A stretch of DNA of 30,897 nt, taken from DATFAS01 sp035254305. GTDB taxonomy: Bacteria; Bacillota; Bacilli; Aneurinibacillales; RAOX-1. A model generated the notes under the pieces. It saw only the letters and a list, made by a program, of their open reading frames with translations. It had not been told where the DNA came from and did not search any database. Positions 1 through 7,906 of this stretch are shown in pieces. Every line of letters begins with the position of its first letter. The stretch's first letter is position 1. The stretch lies in NCBI GenBank assembly GCA_035254305.1, contig DATFAS010000146.1:1-30897 (forward strand), given 5' to 3'. The position numbers and the translations under genes were made by a program.

Positions 1-98
1 ACATTATATTGGGAAGGGTTCCGAGATATGCGAGTAAAAACCAGCTTATACAATTTTTTTACTTGACAAGCCTTAGTATCTTCTGCCTAGTGAACGCC

Positions 99-295
99 CA
101 AACAAGATCTCCTTGGCCCTTGTGATCTTGGTAAACCACCATTTTCACGCCTTTCGAGGAAATTAGCGGCCTAATAGGCTCTTATTTCTTTAATTTTCAT
201 ATGAACCTACGAAATAAGGTCCTGCCAGTCCCTTGTGACCCTGGTCAACCACTATTCCAACACCTTTCGAGACAAAATTAGCCCCCTGCCCATAA
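99..295. repeat. 113-bp intergenic repeat family, two decayed copies
   Basis: The block CCCTTGTGA(T/C)C starts at 117 and again at 230, exactly 113 bases apart, and the flanking sequence aligns (TTTCGAG at about 154 and 267). Each unit contains a CTTATTT arm and, 24 bases further on, an AAATAAG arm (AAATAAG at 212-218). The same 113-base period, the same arms and the same 24-base loop occur in the array at 24229-24654, in the same orientation, so both loci belong to one dispersed family. The second copy here is cut short near 295, just before the spoIIQ terminator. Positions 1-98 show nothing recognisable. Confidence 0.7.
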
Positions 296-297
296 TA

Positions 298-330
298 GAA
301 AAAAGTGGGGTCAGATTGACTCCCACTTTA
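298..330 (-). terminator. Rho-independent terminator of spoIIQ
   Basis: On the minus strand, 10 bases after the spoIIQ stop, AAAGTGGG (322-329 complement) pairs with CCCACTTT (302-309 complement). The stem extends through an inner GTCA/TGAC pairing with one bulge, and a run of U (299-304) follows. It closes the spoIID-spoIIQ block. Confidence 0.85.
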
Positions 331-340
331 CGCCTTATTC

Positions 341-1060
341 TTATTGCGCTTGTTTTTGATTGAAATATTTTTCAGGGGAAACGGATTTTCCGTTTTCCTT
401 CACTTCAAAATGTAGGTGTGCACCAACAGATTTTTCGAATAGGTTCCGGCCTGCTTTTCCTAGCACGTCCCCTTGCTTCACTTCGTCTCCGACTTTAACC
501 TTCAAGTCGTCCAAGCTTTGATAGATGGTTGTTAATCCACCGGCATGCTCGATTTCAACAATATTCCCTACCATAGGGTCTTTTTCAGCCTTTGTTACTT
601 TTCCTGCTCCAGCGGCTTTAATATCGAAGACTTTGCTATCCTTGGTAGCTAGGTCAATTCCCGTATGGGGCCAGTACGAATCTTCATACTTAACAAGTGC
701 TGCTGCTTTCACATCGTCTGCGGCGTTGTCGTCATAATAGTGCATAATCATATTCACATTCGCTTCAGTAGCTGCTGGCCAAGCTAGAACCGTATTTTGT
801 CCATTGACGGCAACAGCCTCCTGAATTGGTGCTGGGCTTGCTGTGTTATTTGTTGTGACCTGTGATTGTCCCTTACTCACCTCTGGCATCAGATCCTTCT
901 TCTCGAAGGAGAGATTCTGGGAGTCTTGATACCACACGATGAAGGCAAGGATAAGTGCTGCTGCTCCCATGTACATCACTGGGAAAGTCCATTTTTTACT
1001 GAAGAACCCCTTACCGCTAGATTTTGGCGGTTGAATTGGTTGTTTTTGTTCTTCTGACAT
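341..1060 (-). CDS. spoIIQ: Stage II sporulation protein Q, M23/LytM-domain protein
   Basis: SpoIIQ is the forespore membrane half of the SpoIIQ-SpoIIIAH channel that links forespore and mother cell during engulfment. The protein has a short basic N-terminus, one membrane segment (about residues 27-44), a low-complexity linker, then a LytM/M23 domain ending close to the C-terminus. The start is placed at ATG 1060 because GAGGTG lies 6 bases upstream; an in-frame TTG at 1090 lacks such a site. In this 239-residue form the first motif is H132-x3-D136 and the last is H215-L-H217. B. subtilis SpoIIQ has Ser at the first His, so zinc ligands look retained here. The YxHL histidine of active M23 enzymes is replaced (Y180-Q-S182-L). 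The long acidic tail of the B. subtilis protein is missing. It lies 112 bases downstream of spoIID; no convincing sigma-F promoter was found between them. Confidence 0.93.
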   Translation of the reverse strand: MSEEQKQPIQPPKSSGKGFFSKKWTFPVMYMGAAALILAFIVWYQDSQNLSFEKKDLMPEVSKGQSQVTTNNTASPAPIQEAVAVNGQNTVLAWPAATEANVNMIMHYYDDNAADDVKAAALVKYEDSYWPHTGIDLATKDSKVFDIKAAGAGKVTKAEKDPMVGNIVEIEHAGGLTTIYQSLDDLKVKVGDEVKQGDVLGKAGRNLFEKSVGAHLHFEVKENGKSVSPEKYFNQKQAQ

Positions 1061-1172
1061 GTTCATCACCTCATCAACAATCTTCTCCAATTTGGAGTAG
1101 ATTTAAACAAGGTAAGTGTACAATTTCAAAAAAATTATGCATGATTCTAGAAAAAAATAAGCGGTCAGGTCA

Positions 1173-2180
1173 TCACTGCCCCTCTCCACTTTTCACTAGA
1201 GAATGATAATCCTCTAAACTAATTCCCTTATAGAAATACTTCACGATTTCTTCAGCCTTCTTCCCCTGCTGGGCAAGACCATTAGCTCCCCATTGGCTCA
1301 TCCCTACACCATGACCGGATCCGAAGGTTGTCACAATCACTTGATCTCCCTGAAGCTGCCACTCAAAAGCAGTGGAAGCTAGGCCTAATTTTTCTCGGAT
1401 CTCTCTACCGGTATAAACCTTTTCTCCGATTTTTATTTTCGCAACATGCTTACTACTTGTCTCCTCCACTACCTTACTCCATGAACCTGCTGAGAAGGTC
1501 GTAGCTGTGATCTTCTGCCCAAGCTTTTTCTCCAATTCTACCAATGGGATCTCCTTTTTCACCTCGTATTTTGGTGAATTTTTATCCCAGGGTACCTCTA
1601 CACTTCGTAAATAGGGAATCTTCTGTCCCCAATAATCCTCAGAATTCTCCGTGAAACCATTACTTACTGAAAAAAAGGTCGCATCAATCGGCTTCGCCTC
1701 ATAGGTTAAGACTTGGCCCTGCGTTTGAAACACGGCTTGCTTTACCTTTTCGATTTTCCACTCATAATCTTTACCCCAAGCGGTGTGCCGCTGCCCATCA
1801 TCAAGATACACTTGATGACGGATGGTATCTGTGACATAAGCTTTTTCTGGGACTTCTGAGAAGTCCTTCTCCACAATACGTCGTACGATATAGGTTCGAG
1901 CAGCCATGGCCTGCGCCTTCAAGGCCTCCAATTCAAATTCAGCTGGCATTTCTGCAGCAATAACACCCATAATATATTCTTCAATAGGAACGGTCTCTAC
2001 CTTTTTACTTTCTGCACGGTAGACAGTAATCGAAATCTGGTTTTCAATCTTGCTAGGAAGCGGTAGATTTCCTTGGGGTGTGGCAACTTGTGGCTTTTCA
2101 TGAATGAAGTAAATAACGATAGCTGGGATTAACAATACAATCGTAATGACGATAGCTAGTCCAATGCCAATGCGTTTCAT
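1173..2180 (-). CDS. spoIID: Stage II sporulation protein D, septal lytic transglycosylase
   Basis: SpoIID is a mother-cell membrane-anchored peptidoglycan lytic transglycosylase that works with SpoIIM and SpoIIP to thin the septum and drive engulfment. The 335-residue protein has an N-terminal membrane anchor (about residues 5-26) and the SpoIID catalytic region with the conserved AEMPAEF motif; E77 matches the catalytic glutamate of the family. Other family blocks are SNGFTENSEDYWG and GSGHGVGMSQWGANGL near the C-terminus. Length is normal for the family. The ATG at 2180 has AGGAGG 7 bases upstream. It is followed by spoIIQ, as in B. subtilis, but is separated from murA by a phosphohexomutase and a small Cys-rich gene. 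Confidence 0.95.
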   Translation of the reverse strand: MKRIGIGLAIVITIVLLIPAIVIYFIHEKPQVATPQGNLPLPSKIENQISITVYRAESKKVETVPIEEYIMGVIAAEMPAEFELEALKAQAMAARTYIVRRIVEKDFSEVPEKAYVTDTIRHQVYLDDGQRHTAWGKDYEWKIEKVKQAVFQTQGQVLTYEAKPIDATFFSVSNGFTENSEDYWGQKIPYLRSVEVPWDKNSPKYEVKKEIPLVELEKKLGQKITATTFSAGSWSKVVEETSSKHVAKIKIGEKVYTGREIREKLGLASTAFEWQLQGDQVIVTTFGSGHGVGMSQWGANGLAQQGKKAEEIVKYFYKGISLEDYHSLVKSGEGQ

Positions 2181-2204
2181 CCTTTTGCCTCCTGCGTTGA
2201 AAAT

Positions 2205-2474
2205 CTATGTTGAATCCCCTTCTCGGAGAAAACATGATAGACACATTTGTCCTGCACCTTCTACATAATAGAGTCGATCCTGTACAGGATCTCTCAAACG
2301 ATAGGGGGTTACACCTCTACACAGAATACAAGTCTCGTAATCATCCATTCTCCCTAAAAACCGAGCAAATTCCGGAACAAAACAAGAATCACAAGTCCGT
2401 TGCTCGCAGACAGAGCAAAACATCTGCTTCATCATCAGACATCGGAACGCTTCTTGATCCATTTCTATCTTCAC
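2205..2474 (-). CDS. Small Cys-rich, probably zinc-binding protein of unknown function
   Basis: I do not recognise this 89-residue protein. It has clustered cysteines: CSVCEQRTCDSC near residues 20-31, CILC near 49-52 and CLSC near 78-81, a spacing typical of zinc-ribbon or treble-clef structural sites. No membrane segment or signal peptide is seen. The start is a GTG at 2474 with GGGAGGAGG 7 bases upstream, a strong site that supports a real gene; an ATG four codons later is the alternative. It stops 24 bases before the spoIID start and probably shares its transcript. It is preceded by the phosphohexomutase terminator, so it should have its own promoter in 2475-2633. Confidence 0.65.
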   Translation of the reverse strand: MKIEMDQEAFRCLMMKQMFCSVCEQRTCDSCFVPEFARFLGRMDDYETCILCRGVTPYRLRDPVQDRLYYVEGAGQMCLSCFLREGDST

Positions 2475-2594
2475 CTGCTGCCTCCTCCCTCTAGTCTTTC
2501 TAGTAATCCTAGCAAGTGTTTTATAGTAATGTGTATTCGTTGGCGTTGCCCTCTAGAATCATCTAAATCAAATTTATTAGACAACTTGTTGCCT

Positions 2595-2613
2595 GGGAAA
2601 TAATTTATTTCCC
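2595..2613. promoter_or_regulatory. 19-base perfect palindrome upstream of the Cys-rich gene and spoIID
   Basis: GGGAAATAATTTATTTCCC has 9-base arms that are perfectly complementary around a single central base. It lies between the phosphohexomutase terminator and the small Cys-rich gene, about 120 bases upstream of that gene's start. It has no U-run, so it is not a simple terminator. It could be an operator for a dimeric regulator; no regulator is identified. Confidence 0.4.
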
Positions 2614-2633
2614 ATAAAATGGATTAGTATACA

Positions 2634-2664
2634 GAAAAAAGGTGTCAGCTATTAGCTGGCACCT
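2634..2664 (-). terminator. Rho-independent terminator of the phosphohexomutase gene
   Basis: On the minus strand GGTGCCAGCT (2654-2663 complement) and AGCTGACACC (2641-2650 complement) form a 10-base stem with one mismatch and an ATT-type loop, followed by six U (2635-2640). It begins 8 bases after the stop codon. Confidence 0.9.
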
Positions 2665-2671
2665 AACTCAT

Positions 2672-4351
2672 CTATTGAATGAATTCCATCACATCATTTT
2701 TCAATTGTTCTACCCGTCTTGTAGCATCTTCTAAGCTCGTGCCCTTCACCCCAAAATAAAACTTAATTTTCGGCTCTGTTCCAGAAGGCCTTGCTGCAAA
2801 CCAAGATTCATCCTCAAGAAAAAATTTAAGTACATTGGCACAAGGAAGACCATCGATACCTCGTTTATAATCCAACACATCCTTGATTCGAACGTTCCCC
2901 ATTTGTTTCGGGGGGTCTTGACGAAGCTGGTCCATCATGGAATTAATCTGTTGAATCCCATCGATTCCTTTTCGTGTGAGAGAGACAAGGTCTTCTTTAT
3001 AATAACCTACCTTATCAAACAGGTTGATTAAAGCCTGATAGAGTGTCTGACCTTGCTTATGATAGTAGGCCCCCATTTCTGCTGCTATCATACAAGCCTG
3101 TACAGCATCCTTATCCCGACAGAAATCACCAATCAAGTATCCATAGCTTTCCTCGTAACCAAATAAGAAGGTTTTCTCACCGGTATCATGGAATTGCTTG
3201 ATTTTCTCACCTATATATTTAAAGCCTGTTAATGTATCAAGGGTTGGAATTCCATACTGAGCAGCCACTGCAGTACCCATTTCCGATGTTACGATTGTTT
3301 TAATCACAACACCATCAGCGGGAATCGTTCCTTGAGTAACCTTCTGAGATAGAATATAGTCTAGCAACAGGGCCCCCAATTGATTTCCTGTAAGGACAAC
3401 AAATTGTTCGTCCTCAGTGCGCACCACAACGCCCACACGATCTGTATCCGGGTCCGTACCCATAATAAGATCAGCTCCACATTCCTGCGCTAGATCAATC
3501 GCTAGCTTGAACGCCTCGGGCTCCTCTGGATTTGGTGATTTAACGGTTGAAAAGTTAGGGTCTGGCTGTTCTTGCTCTGGCACCACCCATACCTGCTCGA
3601 AGCCCATCTCTTCAAGAGCACGTCGAACCGGTTTATTTCCTGTTCCATGCAAGGGAGTATAGACCACTCGAAAGTCTCGATTCTGTTCCTTCGACTGAAG
3701 AGCAAGGGTACGAAGCTCTGCTTGATAAGCCTCATCTACTGAGCTACCAATCCACTCAAAAAGCTGACCTTCTAAAGCTTCATCTAAACTAGCAGCCTCC
3801 ACAATCAATTCATCCTTAACTTCAGCAATCTCCGCTGTGATCGAATCTGCTAATTCCGTTGCGACCTGTGCCCCGTCTGTCCAATATACCTTATACCCAT
3901 TATATTCAGGAGGATTATGGCTGGCAGTGATTACAATCCCGGCTGTCGCCTTAAGATAGCGAACTGCAAAGGAAAGCTCAGGTGTAGGGCGAAGTTCTTC
4001 GAAAACATAAGCCTTAATCCCATTATGAGCCAAGACAAGCCCCGCTTCCCGGGCGAACTCTGGAGACATATGGCGAGAATCATAAGCAATGACAACACTT
4101 GGCCTCTCAACTTCCTGTTTCAATATGTATTGCGCTAATCCTTGCGTTGCTTTACGCACAGTATATTTATTGATCCGATTGGTCCCTGCCCCAATAATAC
4201 CACGAAGACCACCCGTACCAAACTCAAGGGATTTATAGAAACGATCTTGGATTTCCTGATTATTGCCTTGAATACTTTGCAATTGCTCCTTCAATTCTAG
4301 GTCAAGCTGTTCGCTGGCTAGCCAACGTTCATACTCTTGAAGAACGTTCAT
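2672..4351 (-). CDS. pgcA: Phosphoglucomutase/phosphomannomutase (alpha-D-phosphohexomutase)
   Basis: This cytoplasmic enzyme interconverts hexose 6-phosphate and hexose 1-phosphate, feeding UDP-glucose for glycolipids and wall polymers. All four family motifs are visible in the 559-residue protein: the phosphoserine loop TASHNP with S144, the metal loop GTDPDTDR with D300, D302 and D304, the sugar loop GYEESYG near residue 399, and the phosphate loop RPSGTEPK near residue 521. The length fits the long Bacillales PgcA type better than GlmM (about 450 residues). The ATG has AGGGAGG 9 bases upstream. It stands as a single transcription unit between the murA terminator and its own terminator; its position between murA and spoIID differs from B. 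subtilis. Substrate preference (glucose or mannose) cannot be read from sequence. Confidence 0.95.
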   Translation of the reverse strand: MNVLQEYERWLASEQLDLELKEQLQSIQGNNQEIQDRFYKSLEFGTGGLRGIIGAGTNRINKYTVRKATQGLAQYILKQEVERPSVVIAYDSRHMSPEFAREAGLVLAHNGIKAYVFEELRPTPELSFAVRYLKATAGIVITASHNPPEYNGYKVYWTDGAQVATELADSITAEIAEVKDELIVEAASLDEALEGQLFEWIGSSVDEAYQAELRTLALQSKEQNRDFRVVYTPLHGTGNKPVRRALEEMGFEQVWVVPEQEQPDPNFSTVKSPNPEEPEAFKLAIDLAQECGADLIMGTDPDTDRVGVVVRTEDEQFVVLTGNQLGALLLDYILSQKVTQGTIPADGVVIKTIVTSEMGTAVAAQYGIPTLDTLTGFKYIGEKIKQFHDTGEKTFLFGYEESYGYLIGDFCRDKDAVQACMIAAEMGAYYHKQGQTLYQALINLFDKVGYYKEDLVSLTRKGIDGIQQINSMMDQLRQDPPKQMGNVRIKDVLDYKRGIDGLPCANVLKFFLEDESWFAARPSGTEPKIKFYFGVKGTSLEDATRRVEQLKNDVMEFIQ

Positions 4352-4384
4352 ATGTAAGCCTCCCTATCATCATCTGTTTTCCCC

Positions 4385-4393
4385 ATTCTACCA
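4385..4393 (-). promoter_or_regulatory. Possible extended -10 promoter of the phosphohexomutase gene
   Basis: The minus strand reads TGGTAGAAT, an extended -10 (TGnTAnnnT), about 34 bases before the pgcA start codon and downstream of the murA terminator. No good -35 is present at 17-18 bases, so the call is weak. Confidence 0.35.
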
Positions 4394-4429
4394 GTTTATA
4401 GAAATTTTCGGGAGAGTAAAATGTTACAT

Positions 4430-4470
4430 AAAAAAAACAAACCCTCATCTCTAAATGAGAATGAGGGTTT
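4430..4470 (-). terminator. Rho-independent terminator of murA
   Basis: On the minus strand AAACCCTCAT (4461-4470) pairs with ATGAGGGTTT (4439-4448). An inner CTC/GAG extension is possible, and a U-rich tail (4431-4437) follows. It starts 5 bases after the murA stop. Confidence 0.92.
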
Positions 4471-4474
4471 ACAT

Positions 4475-5812
4475 TTAAGCATATGAAGTCCGTAAAGGAA
4501 TCACGTTATTTGACATATCTTCTTTCGTCTCTGGAACGACAATTTTTGGCAAATCTTCCGATAAGCGGCTGATATTGGCACCTAATCCACGGAATTTTTC
4601 AGTTAAATCCACATATCCACGATCGATGTGATGCAATCCGCTGATCTCAGTAGCTCCTTGCGCCACAAGACCAACCAAAACAAGAGCTGCTCCTGCACGA
4701 AGGTCTGTTGCAGTGACTTGAGCTCCTTGCAGCTCCACATTCCCCTGAACAACAGCACTACGTCCCTCAATCTTGATTCGAGCACCCATCCGTTTGAATT
4801 CATCGACATGCATAAAACGGTTCTCGAATACCGTCTCAGAAACAATACTGGACCCTTCTGCAGTCAGTAGCAACGCCATGAACTGTGATTGCATATCCGT
4901 TGGGAATCCAGGATGCGGTAAGGTCTTCACATCAACAGCCTTCAGCTTGCCGGTTGCATTCACATGAACCCCGTTCTCTTCTTCCTTGATAATGACACCC
5001 ATTTCACGAAGCTTAGCAATCAATGGTCGAAGATGATCAGAAATCGCACCTTCCACATATACATCTCCACGCGTGATAGCCGCTGCAACCATGAAGGTTC
5101 CTGCTTCGATCCGATCGGGGATAACATTGTGTACACAACCACTTAATTTCTCCACACCTTCGATCTTAATCGTGCCTGTTCCGGCACCACGAACCTTAGC
5201 GCCCATTCCATTTAAATAATTGGCCAAATCGACAATTTCCGGCTCTTGAGCCGCATTTTCAATCACGGTTGTACCTTCTGCTAAGGCTGCGGCCATCATG
5301 ATATTCTCGGTTGCTCCAACACTTGGGATGTCCAAATAAATTTTGCACCCGCGCAAACGACCATTCACTGAAGCTTCGATATAACCTTGACCAATATCGA
5401 TCTGTGCACCCATCGCTTCAAATCCCTTAAGATGTTGATCAATCGGACGTGTACCGATTGCACAACCCCCAGGTAGGGAAATTCTAGCTTTTCCTTTACG
5501 TGCAAGTAAAGGGCCCATTACAAGGAAGGAGGCTCTCATTTTGCGTACAAGCTCATATGGTGTTTCTGTACGGTCTACATTCGTAGAATCTACTTCAAGT
5601 ATGCCATTTTCAAATTTTACACTTGCATTTAACTGTCTTAATACCTCGCTGATGGTCATAACATCATCCAAGGCGGGTACATCGTGGATAAGGCTGCGCC
5701 CCGATTCAGGCAACAGGGCTGCTGCAATGATCGGTAGGACGGCATTTTTCGCTCCACTAACTCTGACTTGCCCTGATAAACGTGTTCCACCGTGGACTAT
5801 GATTCTGTCCAA
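4475..5812 (-). CDS. murA: UDP-N-acetylglucosamine 1-carboxyvinyltransferase MurA
   Basis: MurA transfers enolpyruvate from PEP to UDP-GlcNAc, the first committed step of peptidoglycan synthesis, in the cytoplasm. The protein shows the EPSP-synthase-like fold motifs, the PEP-contacting lysine K22 in GAKNAVLP, and the reactive cysteine C117 in PGGCAIGTRP that fosfomycin alkylates, so it should be fosfomycin-sensitive. The start is set at TTG 5812 (MDRIIVHGG), which matches where family members begin (MEKIIVRGG) and gives 445 residues. The frame stays open for 41 more codons upstream to a GTG at 5935, but those residues are unlike MurA and no binding site precedes that GTG. The best site for the TTG is GGGGGGAAAGGA just upstream. 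It follows ywmB and ends at a strong terminator. Confidence 0.95.
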   Translation of the reverse strand: MDRIIVHGGTRLSGQVRVSGAKNAVLPIIAAALLPESGRSLIHDVPALDDVMTISEVLRQLNASVKFENGILEVDSTNVDRTETPYELVRKMRASFLVMGPLLARKGKARISLPGGCAIGTRPIDQHLKGFEAMGAQIDIGQGYIEASVNGRLRGCKIYLDIPSVGATENIMMAAALAEGTTVIENAAQEPEIVDLANYLNGMGAKVRGAGTGTIKIEGVEKLSGCVHNVIPDRIEAGTFMVAAAITRGDVYVEGAISDHLRPLIAKLREMGVIIKEEENGVHVNATGKLKAVDVKTLPHPGFPTDMQSQFMALLLTAEGSSIVSETVFENRFMHVDEFKRMGARIKIEGRSAVVQGNVELQGAQVTATDLRAGAALVLVGLVAQGATEISGLHHIDRGYVDLTEKFRGLGANISRLSEDLPKIVVPETKEDMSNNVIPLRTSYA

Positions 5813-5941
5813 AGTCCTTTCCCCCCGCTGATTTATTCCAACTATGCTGGTGTATGGGGTGCCTAAGTTTCCTAAAAGGGGGACCCCACAAACGGTTTTT
5901 TTGTGCACCTCATGCGTACACTTCCGTTCCACCACTATATA

Positions 5942-6727
5942 TCAATATTCCATAGTGATGATGGGTGTTCCAATCGTTAGTCTCGTGACCTTCTCTCGTT
6001 GGTCTGTATGTAGACCTACCTGGACATTCATCTTCTTCCCGTTTGTTAGGATCAACGGGGCCATACTAGGGCTAAACCCAGAATAGCTTCTGACTGTCGA
6101 GTCCTCGACTTTTTCCACAACAGTAGCACCCATGATCGTGAACAACTGATCTACTTTCATCCTTTGCACGTCAATTTTCAGTGTACCATTATAAATTCCT
6201 TGAACACAAGAGTTAAATTGAGGCAGAATTTTCAAATCAGCTAAGGCTTTATACACATTTTTCAATTCGGTTTGAATGGGGTTTAGGTCTTTTGCTCTAG
6301 CGTTCAATCTGACAGTAATATAACTATCCCATTTACCTGCTGTTGCATCGCTTTCACCATCCAAATGCCCATTCTTAGGCATGGCAATTACACGTAATTC
6401 TGTCTGTACACCTTCTTGGTTCGTATGGAGAAATGTATATTCATGGGGTGTAGAATTAGTCGACTTCTCCAAACTCATTCTGCTTCCTAATCGATCCGCC
6501 CATTGCTCAATTTCTTGGACCGAATCGTACGAACGATAGGCCGTCCCATAATGTAGCTGGATCCGTTCAGGCTCTGCACCGGTTTGTTCCATTGCTTGCA
6601 TGATGAAGCGAAGAGCTTGCTGTGATGCTTCTAAATCATTAGTCGACTGCTGATCTGCAAACACTGTCCACGCAAACAAAAAGATAAAACATACAAGACT
6701 TATCATCTTTCCCCAGAATTTATTCAT
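5942..6727 (-). CDS. ywmB: YwmB-family secreted protein (TATA-box-binding-like fold)
   Basis: YwmB proteins are conserved in spore-forming Bacillales next to murA and have no established biochemical role. The 261-residue protein starts with an N-terminal signal peptide (basic start, hydrophobic core LVCFIFLFAWTVFA, cleavage likely after FA), so it acts outside the membrane. The rest has no membrane segments. The start at ATG 6727 is chosen because GGAAGAGGAG lies just upstream; the frame is open 14 codons further without such a site. The order ywzB-ywmB-murA matches Bacillus. The 129-base gap to the murA TTG carries no clear terminator, so cotranscription with murA is likely. Confidence 0.85.
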   Translation of the reverse strand: MNKFWGKMISLVCFIFLFAWTVFADQQSTNDLEASQQALRFIMQAMEQTGAEPERIQLHYGTAYRSYDSVQEIEQWADRLGSRMSLEKSTNSTPHEYTFLHTNQEGVQTELRVIAMPKNGHLDGESDATAGKWDSYITVRLNARAKDLNPIQTELKNVYKALADLKILPQFNSCVQGIYNGTLKIDVQRMKVDQLFTIMGATVVEKVEDSTVRSYSGFSPSMAPLILTNGKKMNVQVGLHTDQREKVTRLTIGTPIITMEY

Positions 6728-6820
6728 ATGAATCTCCTCTTCCTGTGCTCTCTGTATTATCACTAGCATTCACAGGGCGGAGGAAAGTTATACCATCTGA
6801 CTAAAGAAAGAATGTGGTCC

Positions 6821-7042
6821 TTATAGAAGCTGTTTTAGCATCAGCGACCACCCGAGATAATCCATAAAAAACTTCGCTACACTGTGTCCAAGTGCTACAG
6901 CCGCAAGGATTTGTAGCACCTTAGATTTAGCACCTTTATGATCCTTCACAAAAAGATCAAATCGAAATGCCTGCAGTGCCCACCAGCTTAAGGTAATGAA
7001 CACCAAGGATAGTAGAATATTAATTAATCCGTTAGCTCCCAA
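6821..7042 (-). CDS. ywzB: DUF1146 small membrane protein YwzB
   Basis: This protein of about 73 residues has two hydrophobic segments (about residues 5-24 and 42-60) separated by a short basic stretch (LFVKDHKGAKSK), the layout of the DUF1146/YwzB family, whose function is unknown. Its place upstream of ywmB-murA matches the family's usual neighbourhood. Two TTG starts are possible: the one at 7042 has AAAGGAG at a normal distance of about 9 bases and is chosen, while the one at 7051 would touch the binding site directly. The gene lies 14 bases after the NUDIX stop, so it is probably translated from the same message. Confidence 0.8.
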   Translation of the reverse strand: MGANGLINILLSLVFITLSWWALQAFRFDLFVKDHKGAKSKVLQILAAVALGHSVAKFFMDYLGWSLMLKQLL

Positions 7043-7056
7043 ATGATTCAACTCCT

Positions 7057-7602
7057 TTAGATCAGGCCCTTCTGCTTACAAAGAAGGAGACCAAATATTA
7101 ATTCCATATCGGTTATTTCATTATTTATGATTTTATCTGTTAGCTCCTGGAACGTGAATAATTCCACATGGATGTCCTCAAAAGGATCTAGGTGCTGTTC
7201 TCCTCGTGTTAGATCCTTAGCTACAAAAAGATGCGCCCTACGCGTATGATGGGATGGCATCGGGTGATACATACCTGCATAAATCCATTCCCCAGCCGTA
7301 TATCCCGTTTCTTCTTGGAGCTCTCTTCTTGCCGCTTCCTGGATCGTCTCTCCTGGATCAATAACCCCACCGGGTAGATTATATTGCTTGGATTGTACCG
7401 GGTAACGGTATTGATAGACAAGCAGAAACCGCCCATCCTCCAGATGTGCCACGATTGAAACAGTTCCTGGAATCTCATCTTCTAAATACACATAATCCGT
7501 TTGCTCCCCAAGGGGTGATTCCAAGTCGTCTTTACGCACTCGTATATAGCGCTCGTGAAACACAATCTGGCTATTCACCCGCTTCCATCGGTCAAACCCC
7601 AT
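7057..7602 (-). CDS. NUDIX hydrolase, ADP-ribose pyrophosphatase-like
   Basis: NUDIX enzymes cleave nucleoside diphosphates linked to another moiety; this subgroup resembles NudF-type ADP-ribose/ADP-sugar pyrophosphatases. The full NUDIX box GX5EX7REUXEEXGU is present at about residues 79-101 (G..DPGE....RREL.EETGY), including the Glu residues that hold the metal. The start is placed at ATG 7602 with AAGGAGG 9 bases upstream, giving 181 residues. A longer open frame to 7674 would add a hydrophobic, non-conserved stretch and has no binding site. It is the first gene of the ywzB-ywmB-murA run. The exact substrate is not readable from sequence. Confidence 0.88.
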   Translation of the reverse strand: MGFDRWKRVNSQIVFHERYIRVRKDDLESPLGEQTDYVYLEDEIPGTVSIVAHLEDGRFLLVYQYRYPVQSKQYNLPGGVIDPGETIQEAARRELQEETGYTAGEWIYAGMYHPMPSHHTRRAHLFVAKDLTRGEQHLDPFEDIHVELFTFQELTDKIINNEITDMELIFGLLLCKQKGLI

Positions 7603-7718
7603 GCAGTAGAACCTCCTTATTAATAGAACAACACTAGTTAGTATACATGAAACAAGGAGTCTCTGCATAAACATATCACAAAAGTTAGGGGTTTTAAGGG
7701 AAGGAAGGGGTTCTTCGT

Positions 7719-7904
7719 ATGAACGTTTTGTTTCGTTTTCGATGCTCCTGTTGTGGAAAAGAAATTTTGACCGATTCAGTCCTATTGAAATGCTGTGATC
7801 GGCTAATGGAAAATATAGAGCATATCACTATCACCAACCAAGAACTCAGACAGCTTATGAGTGGATATGAGGGGGTCATGCAAATTACATATGGACGGGG
7901 GTAA
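7719..7904 (+). CDS. Small Cys-rich protein of unknown function
   Basis: I do not recognise this 61-residue protein. It has C9-S-C11-C12 and C25-C26 in its first half, suggesting a small metal-binding knuckle, followed by a polar C-terminal half and no membrane segment. Support for a real gene is good despite its size: the ATG has GGAAGGAAGGGG about 9 bases upstream, and a clear terminator begins a few bases after the stop. It stands alone, divergent from the NUDIX gene and convergent with the PBP gene. Confidence 0.65.
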   Translation: MNVLFRFRCSCCGKEILTDSVLLKCCDRLMENIEHITITNQELRQLMSGYEGVMQITYGRG

Positions 7905-7906
7905 GA

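Noticed and set aside
1104..1145. Sigma-F/sigma-G/sigma-E promoter for spoIIQ (GCATA...TACACT on the minus strand)
   Set aside because: The -35-like GCATA is present, but the -10 matches poorly and the spacing does not fit any of the three consensus sequences.
7603..7674. Membrane-anchored form of the NUDIX protein from an upstream start
   Set aside because: The only good binding site (AAGGAGG) serves the ATG at 7602, and the NUDIX domain needs no more sequence than that start gives.
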